Origin: Acinetobacter pittii | GTDB taxonomy: Bacteria > Pseudomonadota > Gammaproteobacteria > Pseudomonadales > Moraxellaceae | Direction: 5' to 3' | Assembly: GCF_034067285.1 (NCBI RefSeq) | Contig: NZ_CP139286.1 | Coordinates: 1,736,001 to 1,800,000, forward strand | Length of the DNA stretch: 64,000 nt | Shown: positions 46,801 through 56,300 of the stretch, piece by piece | How the letters are laid out: each line of letters begins with the position of its first letter | How positions within the stretch are numbered: the first letter of the stretch is position 1 | The notes under the pieces: generated by a model | Database searches by the model: none | What the model was told of the DNA's origin: nothing | The model's input: the letters and a program-made list of their open reading frames with translations, nothing else | Position numbers and translations under genes: made by a program

Positions 46801-46968
46801 GGTAGTGTTGTGTTTGGTACACTACTGGTACCGCTATTTACTGTGTTCTTCTTTGTTGTGGTTCATAGTTTACCGAGTTTTCAGTGGTCAATGAGCAAAC
46901 TATGGTTGAGCCGAACTTTGAGATTTAACGACCGTATAAAAAGGATAATACCTCCTTTTAAAGATTAA
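43801..46968 (+). CDS. RND-family exporter within the siderophore locus
   Basis: This 1055-residue HAE1-family RND transporter has the N-terminal RFFIYHPIFVSVIAITILIF helix, the proton-relay Asp pair in LLVDDTIVVVENVERL, the partner Lys in GLSCKNAILIVEF and the twin repeat of six helices each around large periplasmic loops. No membrane fusion protein or outer membrane channel gene lies beside it, so it would have to borrow partners. Its place opposite the receptor, with a Fur box between, points to siderophore or intermediate export. The mass of about 115 kDa fits the protein called P114 in A. baumannii 8399, from memory. Its drug range, if any, is unknown. Confidence 0.88.
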   Translation: MLSRFFIYHPIFVSVIAITILIFGFFATLAMPVERYPNLAPPGVTVVANYRGAAADTVEESVTQILEQQIKGLDNLLYFTSHSESSGTSSIDIHFKIGTDIDKAQLQVQNRINSALNRLPEEVQRQGVNIWKTTGDMLLIVGLYDETGKTSNIDLSDYMVNHFEQPLSQLQGIGEVDVFGSSYAMRIWLNPNQLRNYQLVPSDIEKALEDYNTQIAAGSIGAMPSASDQNIYAKVKAGSRLKTIDDFKSVVVKANVDGSLVYLKDVARVELGAENYESINTLNGYPSAGLGISLSPDANAIETSALIKDKMAQLSQHLPAGYKVVYPRDNTPFIEESIKQVMITLLEAIVLVVIVMYLFLQNWRATLIPTITVPIVISGTFVVLYLFGMSINTLTLFALVLAIGLLVDDTIVVVENVERLMHEQQLSVREACLMSMQEISGALVGITLVLTAVFIPMAFFSGSTGMIYRQFSITLAAAMLLSLFVAMTITPAMCAVLLKKQHKKPKWGQMLELALEKVRSAFSFLSVRLTQFKVFSILLVVGIAVILFMIYRSLPTSFIPNEDQGLLAVPYSLHNSASMSQTEEVGRLVNNYFFEHEAKNINTVLVVNGQNFSGSGPNLGMAFVSLKHWNERKGEANTASAIRERAQAYLQKNLPAKVMVGMPPSVSGLGQSDALELWLRDVNGQGRDELIKQYKALEKESQNYSAFENLSPLVSEDKAEVFIQLDQNKAKMLGIDQQAIRSTLSTAWGGNYVGDFVERGRIKRIIMQGDAEFRSKPEDLAYWHVRNNSGGMLSLAHFAQSQWTGGPEALTRFMGLAAIQLEANVSSGFSSGQAMQQLSDMVGKQSGIDVAWSGLSLQEQQSSRQAIYLYLISILFIFLCLAALYESWKVPFIILLGLPLGITGTIIFAWIFKLPNDVYFQIALLTGIGLSCKNAILIVEFATQALKQGKSKIDAASEALKLRLRPILMTSLAFGAGVVPLIFATGAGAASRYEIGMSVFGSVVFGTLLVPLFTVFFFVVVHSLPSFQWSMSKLWLSRTLRFNDRIKRIIPPFKD

Positions 46969-46971
46969 AAT

Positions 46972-47006
46972 AAAAAAATGGCAGATATTAAATCTGCCAT
47001 TTTTTT
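46972..47006. terminator. Bidirectional terminator
   Basis: AAAAAAATGGCAGAT and ATCTGCCATTTTTTT form a long stem around ATTAA between the convergent RND and isochorismatase genes. Confidence 0.85.
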
Positions 47007-47017
47007 ATTCTTTAAAT

Positions 47018-47887
47018 TTAAGCGACTAGCTTATCAATCCAAACTTCTAAGGTTGGTTGTTCAGCCAAATCTTCAAAACTCACCTGTGCGCCGTAAGCTT
47101 GCCATTTACCCACTAATGTCATGAGTCGTACCGAATCAAGCCCAAGCATGAGCAAATCATCATTTAATTGAATGTCTGATGCAGGAATCTGAAGCTGTTC
47201 GCTCACCGCCAAAACAATACCTTCTTGAGTGAGGGGTGATGCCGCTTGTTCAAGCGCCCAAGCTCGTGTGACCTGTTGAGTTGTCATCACTTGCCCACAA
47301 CGTGTACTTGCGTATTTTAAAGCCATATCGTGTTCTTCACGGCTAAAATCAGCGAGCGCATCTCCACATAAGAACGGTTGGATATTTAGCATAAAGGCTT
47401 CCGCTGCACTCATAAGACAGCCAATATGAGCATAAACACCACAAATGATGAGCTGGTCGCGGTTTGACTCACGCATGAGTTGTTCAAGTGGAGAAAACTT
47501 AAATGCGCTATAACGCCATTTTGTTAAGACAGTATCATTTTTTTGAGGAGAAATTTCCGGCAAAATTTGAGTGATTTTCGGATCATCTTTTAGTCCAGTT
47601 CCCCAAAAGTCAGTTAATAACTGACGATGTTCAGGTGTCTGGTTACCAGGCTGTGCAGTATAGACCACAGGGATATTAAACTTACGCGCAGTTTCAATCA
47701 GTTCTTTGGTATTTTTAATGAGCTCTGGAATAGGCGCTTGAGTTTGATCATAAAAATCTAAAAAATATTGCTGCATATCATGTACTAATAAAACAGCGCG
47801 ATTGGTATGCAACTGCCAAGATGTTTTATTCGCCGTAAATTCGTGGGCTTGTGGCATGCTGTAACTAGCAATTTTAGGAATACTCAT
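47018..47887 (-). CDS. dhbB: Bifunctional isochorismatase / aryl carrier protein (EntB/DhbB-like)
   Basis: The N-terminal isochorismatase domain (about 30-205) turns isochorismate into 2,3-dihydro-2,3-dihydroxybenzoate. It shows VLLVHDMQQYFLDFYD, the Lys/Arg and Cys region QLIICGVYAHIGCLMSA and AEAFMLNIQPFLCGDALADF. The C-terminal aryl carrier domain (about 215-289) carries DHB on a phosphopantetheine attached to Ser252 in MLGLDSVRLM. I use the ATG at 47887; one codon upstream is only TTG. AAGGAAAA precedes it. It is the last gene of the A-C-E-B operon. Confidence 0.94.
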   Translation of the reverse strand: MSIPKIASYSMPQAHEFTANKTSWQLHTNRAVLLVHDMQQYFLDFYDQTQAPIPELIKNTKELIETARKFNIPVVYTAQPGNQTPEHRQLLTDFWGTGLKDDPKITQILPEISPQKNDTVLTKWRYSAFKFSPLEQLMRESNRDQLIICGVYAHIGCLMSAAEAFMLNIQPFLCGDALADFSREEHDMALKYASTRCGQVMTTQQVTRAWALEQAASPLTQEGIVLAVSEQLQIPASDIQLNDDLLMLGLDSVRLMTLVGKWQAYGAQVSFEDLAEQPTLEVWIDKLVA

Positions 47888-47908
47888 CAAATTTTTCCTT
47901 TTTTATCT

Positions 47909-49573
47909 TTAAGCAAGAACATTGGTGTTAGTTTCAAGTTGTTGACGTAATCTTTTTTTGTCGATTTTTCCAAAGGCTGTATATGGAAATTGCTCGATAA
48001 ATTCGACCCGATCGGGAATTTTGTAGGTAGCAAGTCCATAGTCTTTCAGATGTTGACGAACTGACATTGCAAGGCGAATTTGGCTTGGGTCATCACTTTG
48101 TGCTTGCCATGCAACAAAGGCACAGCTTTTTTCCCCCATAATCTCATCAGGCATAGCGACCAGTGCTGCTAAGCGAATTTGTGGATGAGTTAATAAAGCT
48201 TGTTCAACCTCTTCAGTCGCAATTTTTTCACCAGCGCGATTGATTTGTTCTTTTGAACGCCCTTCTACCACAATGCAGCCATCTTCGCGGATACGCACTA
48301 AATCGCCTGTTCGATAAAAACCATCTGGTGTAAAAGAACGTGCATTGTGCTCAGGTGCTTGATAATAGCCGCGAATGGTATAAGGCCCACGAGTCAGCAA
48401 ATGCCCTACTTCTCCAGCGTCTACTGGCTGATCGTTATCATCCAGCACCAAGATTTCATCATCTTGTGAGATTTTTAAACCTTGGGTATGAACGATTTGC
48501 TCTTTCGTCATCCCAAAACGGGTGTAGTTCACCAGTCCTTCAGCCATACCAAAGACTTGTTGTAGATTGACTTGAAATTCATCAATTAGGCGTGAGGCAA
48601 CGGCATCGGGTAAACGTGCTCCACCGACTTGCAAACAACGTAAAGTCGATAATATTGAATCTTGTTCTTTCGCTGCTTTATCCATCCAAGGTCGAACCAA
48701 AGCAGGAACTAAACAGGCATCGGTTACGGCGTGTTTCTTGATTAATGAAAAAGCAGTTTCAGGGCTTGGATCAGTTCCTAAAACCACAGCTCCGCCCGAA
48801 TAAAAAATGCCTAAAGAACCAGCCGAACTCATTGAAAAGTTATGTGCCGCGGGTAAAACCATGAGTAAGCGCGATGACTGATTGAGACGGCAGATTTTTG
48901 CGCTTTCGCGTACGCTATATAGATAGTCATCATGGGTACGTGGAATCAGTTTAGGAACACCAGTACTTCCACCTGAAAGTTGTAAGAAAGCAACCTGATC
49001 TGCCGTAGTAGGCGAAATCGCTGTATCCAAAATACTGGTTTCTTTTAATAGATCTTGAATGGCTATAAATTTGCCGGCATTTCCAAGGACAAATACATGT
49101 TGTAAGCAAGGAGCAGTTTGCTGAAGCTTTTCGGCAAGTTCTCGGTAGTCAAATTTTTGTGCTCCAAAATCAGCACAGAAATAAGCTTTTGCTTGAGTTT
49201 GTTTAAAAAAACTGCTGAGTTCTGCATAGCGATGTGCAGGTAAAGACATCACAGGTAAAGCACCAAGCCGAATCAGTGCAAAAAATAAAATATAGAACTG
49301 ATAGTGATTCGGCATCTGTACAACCGCTTTATCACTCGCTCTTAGTCCATGTTGATATAAGTGGCTGGTACAGTAATCAACTAAATGATCAAACTGAGCG
49401 TAACTGACGGCTTTATCCCCATCATATACAGCAATATTTTCTGGGTATTTTTGAGCACTTTCACGCAAGAAATCACTCAAGTTTTGCCCAAGCCAATAAC
49501 CTTTTTTACGGTAAATCTCAGCAAACTCTGCTGGATATGGCACGGCGCCATCCAGATAAACCTGTGTTGTCAT
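47909..49573 (-). CDS. dhbE: 2,3-dihydroxybenzoate-AMP ligase (EntE/DhbE-like)
   Basis: The 554-residue stand-alone adenylating enzyme activates DHB with ATP and loads it onto the aryl carrier domain of the isochorismatase protein. It has the core motifs LQLSGGSTGVPKLIPRTHDD (A3), a DHB pocket segment AHNFSMSSAG, QVFGMAEGLVNYT (A5), FYRTGDLVRI (A7), EGRSKEQINRAGEKI (A8) and FGKIDKKRLR (A10 Lys). Asn in AAHNFSM is the hallmark of DHB-type aryl acid activators. It overlaps the entC-type stop codon by four bases. Confidence 0.95.
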   Translation of the reverse strand: MTTQVYLDGAVPYPAEFAEIYRKKGYWLGQNLSDFLRESAQKYPENIAVYDGDKAVSYAQFDHLVDYCTSHLYQHGLRASDKAVVQMPNHYQFYILFFALIRLGALPVMSLPAHRYAELSSFFKQTQAKAYFCADFGAQKFDYRELAEKLQQTAPCLQHVFVLGNAGKFIAIQDLLKETSILDTAISPTTADQVAFLQLSGGSTGVPKLIPRTHDDYLYSVRESAKICRLNQSSRLLMVLPAAHNFSMSSAGSLGIFYSGGAVVLGTDPSPETAFSLIKKHAVTDACLVPALVRPWMDKAAKEQDSILSTLRCLQVGGARLPDAVASRLIDEFQVNLQQVFGMAEGLVNYTRFGMTKEQIVHTQGLKISQDDEILVLDDNDQPVDAGEVGHLLTRGPYTIRGYYQAPEHNARSFTPDGFYRTGDLVRIREDGCIVVEGRSKEQINRAGEKIATEEVEQALLTHPQIRLAALVAMPDEIMGEKSCAFVAWQAQSDDPSQIRLAMSVRQHLKDYGLATYKIPDRVEFIEQFPYTAFGKIDKKRLRQQLETNTNVLA

Positions 49574-50808
49574 GTATTTGGTCCTTGTATTGGCAATTGA
49601 TTGGGTGAAATCTGGAATCCATCCAGTACAGTACGAAATTTAGCGGCAGTTTCAGCATGTTCAGCTTGCGGACTAGAAGCTTCCACAATCCCTGCACCAG
49701 CAAATAAACGGGCAATATTTTGATAAATTCGGGCACAGCGAACAGTCACCGACCATTCACCATTACCTTGTTCATCTGCCCAGCCCATAGTTCCTGCAAA
49801 TAATTCACGGTTAAATGGTTCAAGTTGTTGAATTAATTCTTTAGCAATTGGACTAGGCTCTCCACAAATTGCGGGTGTTGGGTGTAAGCGTTCAATTAAG
49901 TCAAAAACATGAGTATCGGCTTTCTTAAGTTCGCCGGTGATATGGGATGCCAAGTGCCAGAGGCGTTTGGTACGAATGAGGGATGGTTGTTTTGGTACTT
50001 GTAATTGCTTGCAAAAAGGTGTGAGCTCATCGGCAATCATTTCGATGACGAGAGCATGTTCACGTTGATCTTTTTGTGAAGCCAGTAATGCTCTGGCATT
50101 GTTTTGGTCTACGGTTGGGTCATCATCACGAGCCAATGTACCGGCAACCGGTTTACTCCAGATTTTTGTATTTTGCTTTGCAATTAAGAGTTCGGGGCTT
50201 GCACCGACAAACCACCCTTCACTTTGAGGATGCCTCGCAACTGCATAGTTATAGCCTTCGGGATTATGCTTAGCTAAGTTATAAAATAAGTCCGAGACAG
50301 GAATATTTTGTTCAAATTCAAGTTGTAAAATACGAGCAAGTACGGCTTTATCGAGTTTTTTTGCTTGCATTTGTTGAACTAAATACTCAACTTGCTGTTG
50401 GTAATGTTCACCTAAAGGGAAATAATCCGCCTTTTCTAAAGATAAAAAACCAAAATCAATATCAGATTGTGCATAGAGTACTTTCTGATAGATTTTTGCA
50501 TTTTTCATGAGCATTAAATTGACATCGGCTGCCGAGCAAAATGGTAGTCCACCCATAATTTTGACGTCTTTATAACCGTCATTTATTGCATGCTGTAATT
50601 GAGTTCGCGCTTCATCTAGCCAATCTTTTAAAAGGCTATTTTTAGCGACCTGAATATCTCGTAATTTTTGATGGCTATTGATGGTGTATTCTGGCGTGGT
50701 AAAAATAAAACCTGCGTCATTTCCACAATTTAAAATTTCTTGCGCTAGTGCAACGCGGCTTTCAGTAAAATTTTCTCGTTGGATAAAATACGGATGCTGT
50801 GCCGACAT
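49570..50808 (-). CDS. dhbC: Isochorismate synthase (EntC/DhbC-like)
   Basis: The 412-residue member of the chorismate-utilising enzyme family converts chorismate to isochorismate. Conserved segments include VGASPELLIAK, SKPVAGTLARDDD, MIADELTPFCK, LWHLASHITG, PTPAICGEPSPIA and AGTMGWADEQGNGEWSVTVR. The catalytic general base Lys and acid Glu lie in KAVLARIL and ICGEPS. It is second in the A-C-E-B operon, 43 bases after the dehydrogenase gene. Confidence 0.95.
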   Translation of the reverse strand: MSAQHPYFIQRENFTESRVALAQEILNCGNDAGFIFTTPEYTINSHQKLRDIQVAKNSLLKDWLDEARTQLQHAINDGYKDVKIMGGLPFCSAADVNLMLMKNAKIYQKVLYAQSDIDFGFLSLEKADYFPLGEHYQQQVEYLVQQMQAKKLDKAVLARILQLEFEQNIPVSDLFYNLAKHNPEGYNYAVARHPQSEGWFVGASPELLIAKQNTKIWSKPVAGTLARDDDPTVDQNNARALLASQKDQREHALVIEMIADELTPFCKQLQVPKQPSLIRTKRLWHLASHITGELKKADTHVFDLIERLHPTPAICGEPSPIAKELIQQLEPFNRELFAGTMGWADEQGNGEWSVTVRCARIYQNIARLFAGAGIVEASSPQAEHAETAAKFRTVLDGFQISPNQLPIQGPNT

Positions 50809-50851
50809 CTCGCAACTCCTTATCAGTTATTTTGTTGTAATGAATGGATGT

Positions 50852-51622
50852 TTAAACGCCTAAAGTGGCTCCTCCATCAACCACAATTTCTTGCATGGTA
50901 ATTTGTGCAGCTTGATCAGAAAGTAAAAAACTCACCGTATTGGCAATATCTTCAGGTTGGGCTAATTTCCTTAAGGGAATGCCTGTACGGTATTGGCTTA
51001 AATCTCCATCGATTACCGCAGGCGGAGGCGAATTATCTGTCCAAAGCTGCTGCTGCATTTGAGTTAGCGTAGAGCCTGGTGAAACAATATTAAGCCTGAC
51101 TTGATGAGGTGCAATTTCAAGCGCAAGATTACGGCAGTAATGGCTCAATGCAGCTTTTGTAGTTGCATACATGCCAAGTTGTATACGTGGCATCCGTGAA
51201 CTATTTGAGCTAATCGTGACAATACTTCCCTGCTTTTTTTCACAAAAATGCTTGGCCAGTTGTTGACTAATCGCAATAGGTGCCATGACATTTACTGCGA
51301 AAAGTGTTTGCCAGTCTTCTGTTTTTGCTTCAAGCATAGAACGCATAATCAAAACGCCCGCCGCATTCACTAAACCCGTCACGCTATATTTGTTTAAAAT
51401 ATTGTTAATGAGTTTTGCTGTTGTTTCTTGATCAGTAATATCTTGCTGAAAGCCTTGCCAACGTGAAATTTCACGTTCTTGTAGCTTTTGAGTGATTTCC
51501 CATTGTTCTGGGTTTTCCTGTCGGTCAATGCCAATCACTTGATACCCTTGCTGCAATAATTTTTTTGCAATAGCAGCTCCAATACCTCTTGCAGCACCTG
51601 TGACTACGATGGTAGAGCTCAT
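50852..51622 (-). CDS. dhbA: 2,3-dihydro-2,3-dihydroxybenzoate dehydrogenase (EntA/DhbA-like)
   Basis: This 256-residue short-chain dehydrogenase makes 2,3-dihydroxybenzoate using NAD. It has the nucleotide motif VVTGAARGIGAAIAKKL, NAAGVL, the catalytic Ser in VTISSNSSRMPRIQL, the YxxxK motif GMYATTKAALSHYC and the closing ITMQEIVVDGGATLGV typical of EntA. It is the first gene of the operon, reading away from the Fes-like gene across a Fur-controlled divergent promoter. Confidence 0.95.
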   Translation of the reverse strand: MSSTIVVTGAARGIGAAIAKKLLQQGYQVIGIDRQENPEQWEITQKLQEREISRWQGFQQDITDQETTAKLINNILNKYSVTGLVNAAGVLIMRSMLEAKTEDWQTLFAVNVMAPIAISQQLAKHFCEKKQGSIVTISSNSSRMPRIQLGMYATTKAALSHYCRNLALEIAPHQVRLNIVSPGSTLTQMQQQLWTDNSPPPAVIDGDLSQYRTGIPLRKLAQPEDIANTVSFLLSDQAAQITMQEIVVDGGATLGV

Positions 51623-51669
51623 GTTTTACTCCAGTTTGACTCGAATATTAAATTGCGCCACATAATTGC

Positions 51670-51690
51670 AAATAATTATCATTATTATCA
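51670..51690. promoter_or_regulatory. Fur-box-like site upstream of the DHB operon
   Basis: On the minus strand TGATAATAATGATAATTATT holds two overlapping TGATAAT half sites, 48 bases upstream of the dehydrogenase start. Confidence 0.65.
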
Positions 51691-51811
51691 AGTGCGATAA
51701 ATATCAAACATAAGATTACAATCTAAATCAAGTTATTTATTAACCATAAATCTAACTTAAATTATTGTTTTTAATTAACATTAGTAAAACGCATCTTTTT
51801 TTATTGATTAT

Positions 51812-51851
51812 AATGATAATTGTTTTCATTTACTAATGAGAATCATTCTGA
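51812..51851. promoter_or_regulatory. Two Fur-box-like sites upstream of the Fes-like gene
   Basis: TGATAATTGTTTTCA (51814-51828) and TGAGAATCATTCTGA (51837-51851) are 7-1-7-like inverted repeats. Their position argues that translation of the esterase starts downstream, at 51889. Confidence 0.65.
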
Positions 51852-51888
51852 TAATTTGACCGCGCTTTCTTGTCGAGATGGACTCAAA

Positions 51889-53088
51889 ATGAAGCCATTT
51901 TCTCAACCCTTACATCCCCTATTTCAACAACTCAATGTTGGGAGTGAAGTCTGGTGGAATACCGTAAAAAAACTAGGTAGCCCGCTAGTCACCCTACAAA
52001 AAAATAAAGCGCTATGTACCTTTATTTGGCGTAGTTCTGAACTCAAAGAAAGCCTTTTTGTTTATATCGATATCTATTCACAAAGCCCTTCTATCTATCA
52101 AAAGTGGAATCGTTTTAGCCATATAGCTGGAACAAATGTGTACTTCTTTGAAATAGAGCTGCCCTTAGCTTGGACTGGTAGTTATGTTGTAGTGACCGCT
52201 AGTGAAGAAGCGCCAGAAACAGATTGTGCGGCAACACGACGCTCATGGTGGCAAAAGGAGCTTAAACAAAATGCTCAAATTGACTCATTTAATCAACATC
52301 AGTTTTATACGGGACATCTGGCCCGATACATCAATCAAATTCAACTCGAAAACACAAAAGCTTTCATAGGCGATTGCCCTATTACAAAGACATTTCAATG
52401 GTCAAGTCGCTTATGCCAACAGGACTATTTAGTCGACATTTTCATTAGTCATCAAGCAACTCAAGAAGACTTGCCACTCGTTATATTGCTTGATGGCCAA
52501 ATCTGGAGTCGAGAGCTTTCAATTCTGCCCGAAATTCAACATTTGTCTAATTCAAATAAGATTCGTCCAGCAGTTTATGTTTTTGTTCATAGTTTAAATA
52601 GTCAACAACGCCAACAAGATTATGGCTGCCATGATGCATTTAGTCAGGCGTTGGTTGATGAACTCATTGAAATACTCTTAAAAGAATATTCTTTTATTTC
52701 CAAAACAGACATTACGTTATGTGGTCAAAGTTTAGGTGGTTTATGTGCTTTACATAGTACTTTGTTGTTCCCGACCATTTTTACTTCCCTGATTTTGCAG
52801 TCTGGATCTTATTGGTGGTCAGATTTTTCAAACAGTATTTTAGGGCAAAAACACAAAGGTAATATTTTAGAACTGCTTCAAAACCTATCTCATCCATTAT
52901 TAAAAACAACTCGAATTTATATCAGTGCCGGCACGTATGAAACCGATATGCGGGACGATGCCCTTCAGCTTTATCAACAATTGCAATCATTCAATCAAGT
53001 GAGTTTTCACACTTTTCAGGGCGGACATGATGCCGTGAACTGGCGTACCGACTTGCTTAAGGCATTGCAAAAAACTCTTTCACTATAA
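51889..53088 (+). CDS. fes: Enterochelin esterase-like protein (Fes-like)
   Basis: This esterase of the Fes family cleaves the ester bonds of a ferric catecholate after uptake so iron can be released. The start at 51889 (MKPFSQPLHPLF..) gives 399 residues; the frame extends to a TTG at 51820, but that part overlaps Fur-box-like sites. The N-terminal Fes domain (about 20-165) includes CTFIWRSSELKESLFVYID. The alpha/beta-hydrolase domain (about 185-399) has the nucleophile LCGQSLGGLCALHS and catalytic His in FQGGHDAVNWR. Its presence implies an ester-linked, serine-based siderophore. Confidence 0.9.
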   Translation: MKPFSQPLHPLFQQLNVGSEVWWNTVKKLGSPLVTLQKNKALCTFIWRSSELKESLFVYIDIYSQSPSIYQKWNRFSHIAGTNVYFFEIELPLAWTGSYVVVTASEEAPETDCAATRRSWWQKELKQNAQIDSFNQHQFYTGHLARYINQIQLENTKAFIGDCPITKTFQWSSRLCQQDYLVDIFISHQATQEDLPLVILLDGQIWSRELSILPEIQHLSNSNKIRPAVYVFVHSLNSQQRQQDYGCHDAFSQALVDELIEILLKEYSFISKTDITLCGQSLGGLCALHSTLLFPTIFTSLILQSGSYWWSDFSNSILGQKHKGNILELLQNLSHPLLKTTRIYISAGTYETDMRDDALQLYQQLQSFNQVSFHTFQGGHDAVNWRTDLLKALQKTLSL

Positions 53089-53117
53089 CCATTTGTTTCA
53101 TCAAGGATAACAATATC

Positions 53118-53333
53118 ATGAGCAACTTACAGGAAAACTATATTAATCCTTTCGATAACGAAAGTTTGTCTTTTCAGGTTTTAAAAAATCAACAAGGTGA
53201 GTTCAGTTTATGGCCTGCTCAACATCAGGTGCCGTCGGGTTGGGATGTTCAGCATGGACCGGATACACGGGCTTCGTGTATTGCATATGTGGAAAAGCAC
53301 TGGGTTGCGATTAACCCCTTTCAACAAGCGTAA
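53118..53333 (+). CDS. MbtH-like protein
   Basis: The 71-residue MbtH family protein is an activator or chaperone of NRPS adenylation domains. It has the three-Trp signature: FSLWPAQHQVPSGWDV (NxE/S-x5-SLWP type) and CIAYVEKHWVAINP. It sits directly between the esterase and the NRPS gene (12-base gap), the same place as YbdZ in the enterobactin cluster. Confidence 0.95.
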   Translation: MSNLQENYINPFDNESLSFQVLKNQQGEFSLWPAQHQVPSGWDVQHGPDTRASCIAYVEKHWVAINPFQQA

Positions 53334-53345
53334 AGGAGTATTATC

Positions 53346-56300
53346 ATGAATCAGGCATTAAATAATGAATTTACTCCGGACCTTTCACAACCCACTCGTT
53401 TTGAATTGGCCTCTACTCAGCTCGGCATTTTCCTTGCCGATCATTTAAGTTCAATTGAAGATTTATATACCATTGCGCATTGTTTGGAACTACCAAAAAC
53501 TGTCGACATCCCCACATTTAAAAAAGCAATTCAAATCGGCTTAAATGAAGCCGACACAGTCATTGCTTCGTATTCATCTGACCCATCTCAACCGTTTATT
53601 GAGCTTAATAACCAAGTTCAGTTTCAAATTGAAGAATTTGATTTTTGTCATTTAACGCCTAAAAAAGCTCAGCAACGTTTATGGGACTGGATGCCATCAG
53701 ATCGTCAATGTGCTAAATCACTTAAAGCGGGTGAATCTCAACTGTTTCGTCAGGTGTTGTTTACGACGCATGACAAAGTGTATTGGTATCAACGTTATCA
53801 CCACATCATGCTTGATGGTTTTAGCATGATTAACCTAACCAAACGTATTGTTGAACTCTATCAACAATTACAAGAAGAAAAAGACCTTTCGATTTCTCCG
53901 TTCATTGGCGTCAATGATGTTATTTCTGAGCGTCAGGCTTATGAAAATAGCCATCAATTTAAAATAGACCAAACTTTCTGGAAAGCATATTGTGAAGATT
54001 TACCTAGTCCAGTTAGTTTAAGTACTCATCATTTAGCGGCAAAAACTACAGCGACATTTATTAAGCATCAGCTGCGTTTTTCAACAGGAATTTTAGAGCA
54101 GATTCAAGCTTTAGCTGAGCAATCTAAATTAGCTTTGAATGACATGATGATGTCATTGTCATTACATTATATTTACAAAATGACCGATAAAGCCGAGTTG
54201 GTTAACGGTATTCCATTTATGCGCCGTTTAGGTTCAAAAGCGATTCGCTCAACCTTACCTACGGTAAATGTTCTACCTGTGAAGTTTAAAGTTGCTGAAA
54301 AAGATAGTTGGGTGAGCTTGGCTCAACACGTACAAGAGCAATTACAAGAAATTCGCCCGCATCAAAAATACGATGCAGAACAAATTTTAAGAGATTTAAA
54401 TAGTATCGATATTCATGAACGAATGTACGGCCCTATTTTAAATTATAAAGCTTTTGATCAAGACTTGGTGATTGATGGGGAAAAGGTCAAAACACACCAT
54501 ATTTCTACAGGACCAATTGATGATTTTGAGTTTTCTTTCATTGTTCAAGATCATGAACTCATTATCGAATTACGTGCAGATTCGCAGCGTTATACACAAG
54601 ATGAGCTATTTAACCACGGTCAACGCTTAACGTTATTGCTCGAACAAGCCTTGATTCGTCCAGAACAGCCATGTAGCAATTTTAATATTACAACACCACA
54701 AGAGCTTACCGCCCTGACCCAAAGTGGTATTGGTCCGCGTGTTAGTCATCCTGAACAATATAATAATGTTTTAGATATTTTTTATGAGCAAGTGAAAAAA
54801 TATCCTGAACGTACCGCCATTGTGAGTGGTGAACGTCCAAACCTTCAGCATCTCAGTTTTGCTGAGCTTGCAGTAAAAGTGAATCAACTGACTCGTTTTT
54901 TACAAGAAAATGGAGCCAGAAAGCAAACTGTGATTGCGGGAGCTATTCCTCGTTCGATTGACTCAGTTGTGGTGATGTTATCTGTACTCAATTCTGGTGC
55001 GAGTTTCTTACCTCTCGATTTAGATTATCCAATCGATCGTATGCAAATGATGTGTGAAGATGCAAATCCATTATTTGTATTAACAACACAAGCTCTTGCA
55101 CAGCAACTACCACAAAATATTCAGCAGTTATATCTTGATCAGGAAGATGTTCAAACACAAATTCGAAAGCAAGACGCGAGTGATATTTCTGCCGAAAATC
55201 GTAAATTTGATTTCCAAGATGTTGCATATGTAATTTTTACCTCAGGAAGTACGGGTCGCCCTAAAGGAGTAATGAACACACATGGTTCTTTACTCAATCT
55301 CATTTTGTCGCATAAACCAACCATTTATTGGCCAGTATTAGAAGCGGTAAATGAGCGTTTCCCTGACCGTCCGTTACGTGCAGCGCATACCCACTCTTTC
55401 TCGTTTGATTCATCTTGGTTGCAAGTTTTCTGGATGTTATGGGGCCAAGAGCTACATATTTTTGATGAAAACATGCGTCGTGATGCATTTGGCTTAGTGC
55501 AAGAAATTCAACAACGACAAATCGATACACTGGATTTACCGCCATCTTTTTGTGCGCAAATGATGACAAACGGCTTATTTGTTGAAAATCAGCATCATCC
55601 AAGTCTTATTTTGATTGGTGGTGAAGCTGCACCTCTAGCCTTATGGCAACAGCTCAATGCTCAGCCAGCGCTTTTTGCTCATAACTTATATGGCCCAACA
55701 GAATATACGGTTGATACTTTCCGAGCAGAATTAAAACAGACCGCTCGCCCTGTCATTGGTAACCCTATTGGTAATACACAGGCCTATGTATTAGATCGTC
55801 ATTTACAACGATGCCCGACTGGCGTCATTGGTGAGCTGTATATTTCTGGCTTTGGGATCGCCAATGGTTATTTAGGTCGCGCTGACTTAAGTGCTGCCCG
55901 CTTTGTAGCGAATCCATTTGAACATGGACAGCGCATGTACCGTACGGGTGATTTAGTCCGCTGGAATAGTGCGGGTAAACTTGAGTTTATGGGGCGCTGT
56001 GATGACCAGATTAAAATTCGTGGTTATCGAGTCGAGATTGGTGAAGTTGAAAATGCACTTTCGATTTTAACCAATGTTGAAAGCGCAGTCGTGATTGCAG
56101 AACCGATTAATAACAGTCATCGTTTACTTGGTTACTGTGTAGTCAAAGACATTGAACTTGATGAAAAAACCAGTGAACAACTAAGTCAGCAATATTTAAG
56201 TCAGTTACGTCAAAACTTACCTGAATATATGGTGCCTTCTGCTCTAACTGTCATGTCCGAGTTCCCACGAAATGTAAGTGGTAAAGTCGATAAAAAAGCA

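Noticed and set aside
51820..51888. Upstream start of the Fes-like esterase
   Set aside because: It begins with TTG, has no ribosome site and overlaps two Fur-box-like palindromes; the ATG at 51889 gives a normal Fes length.
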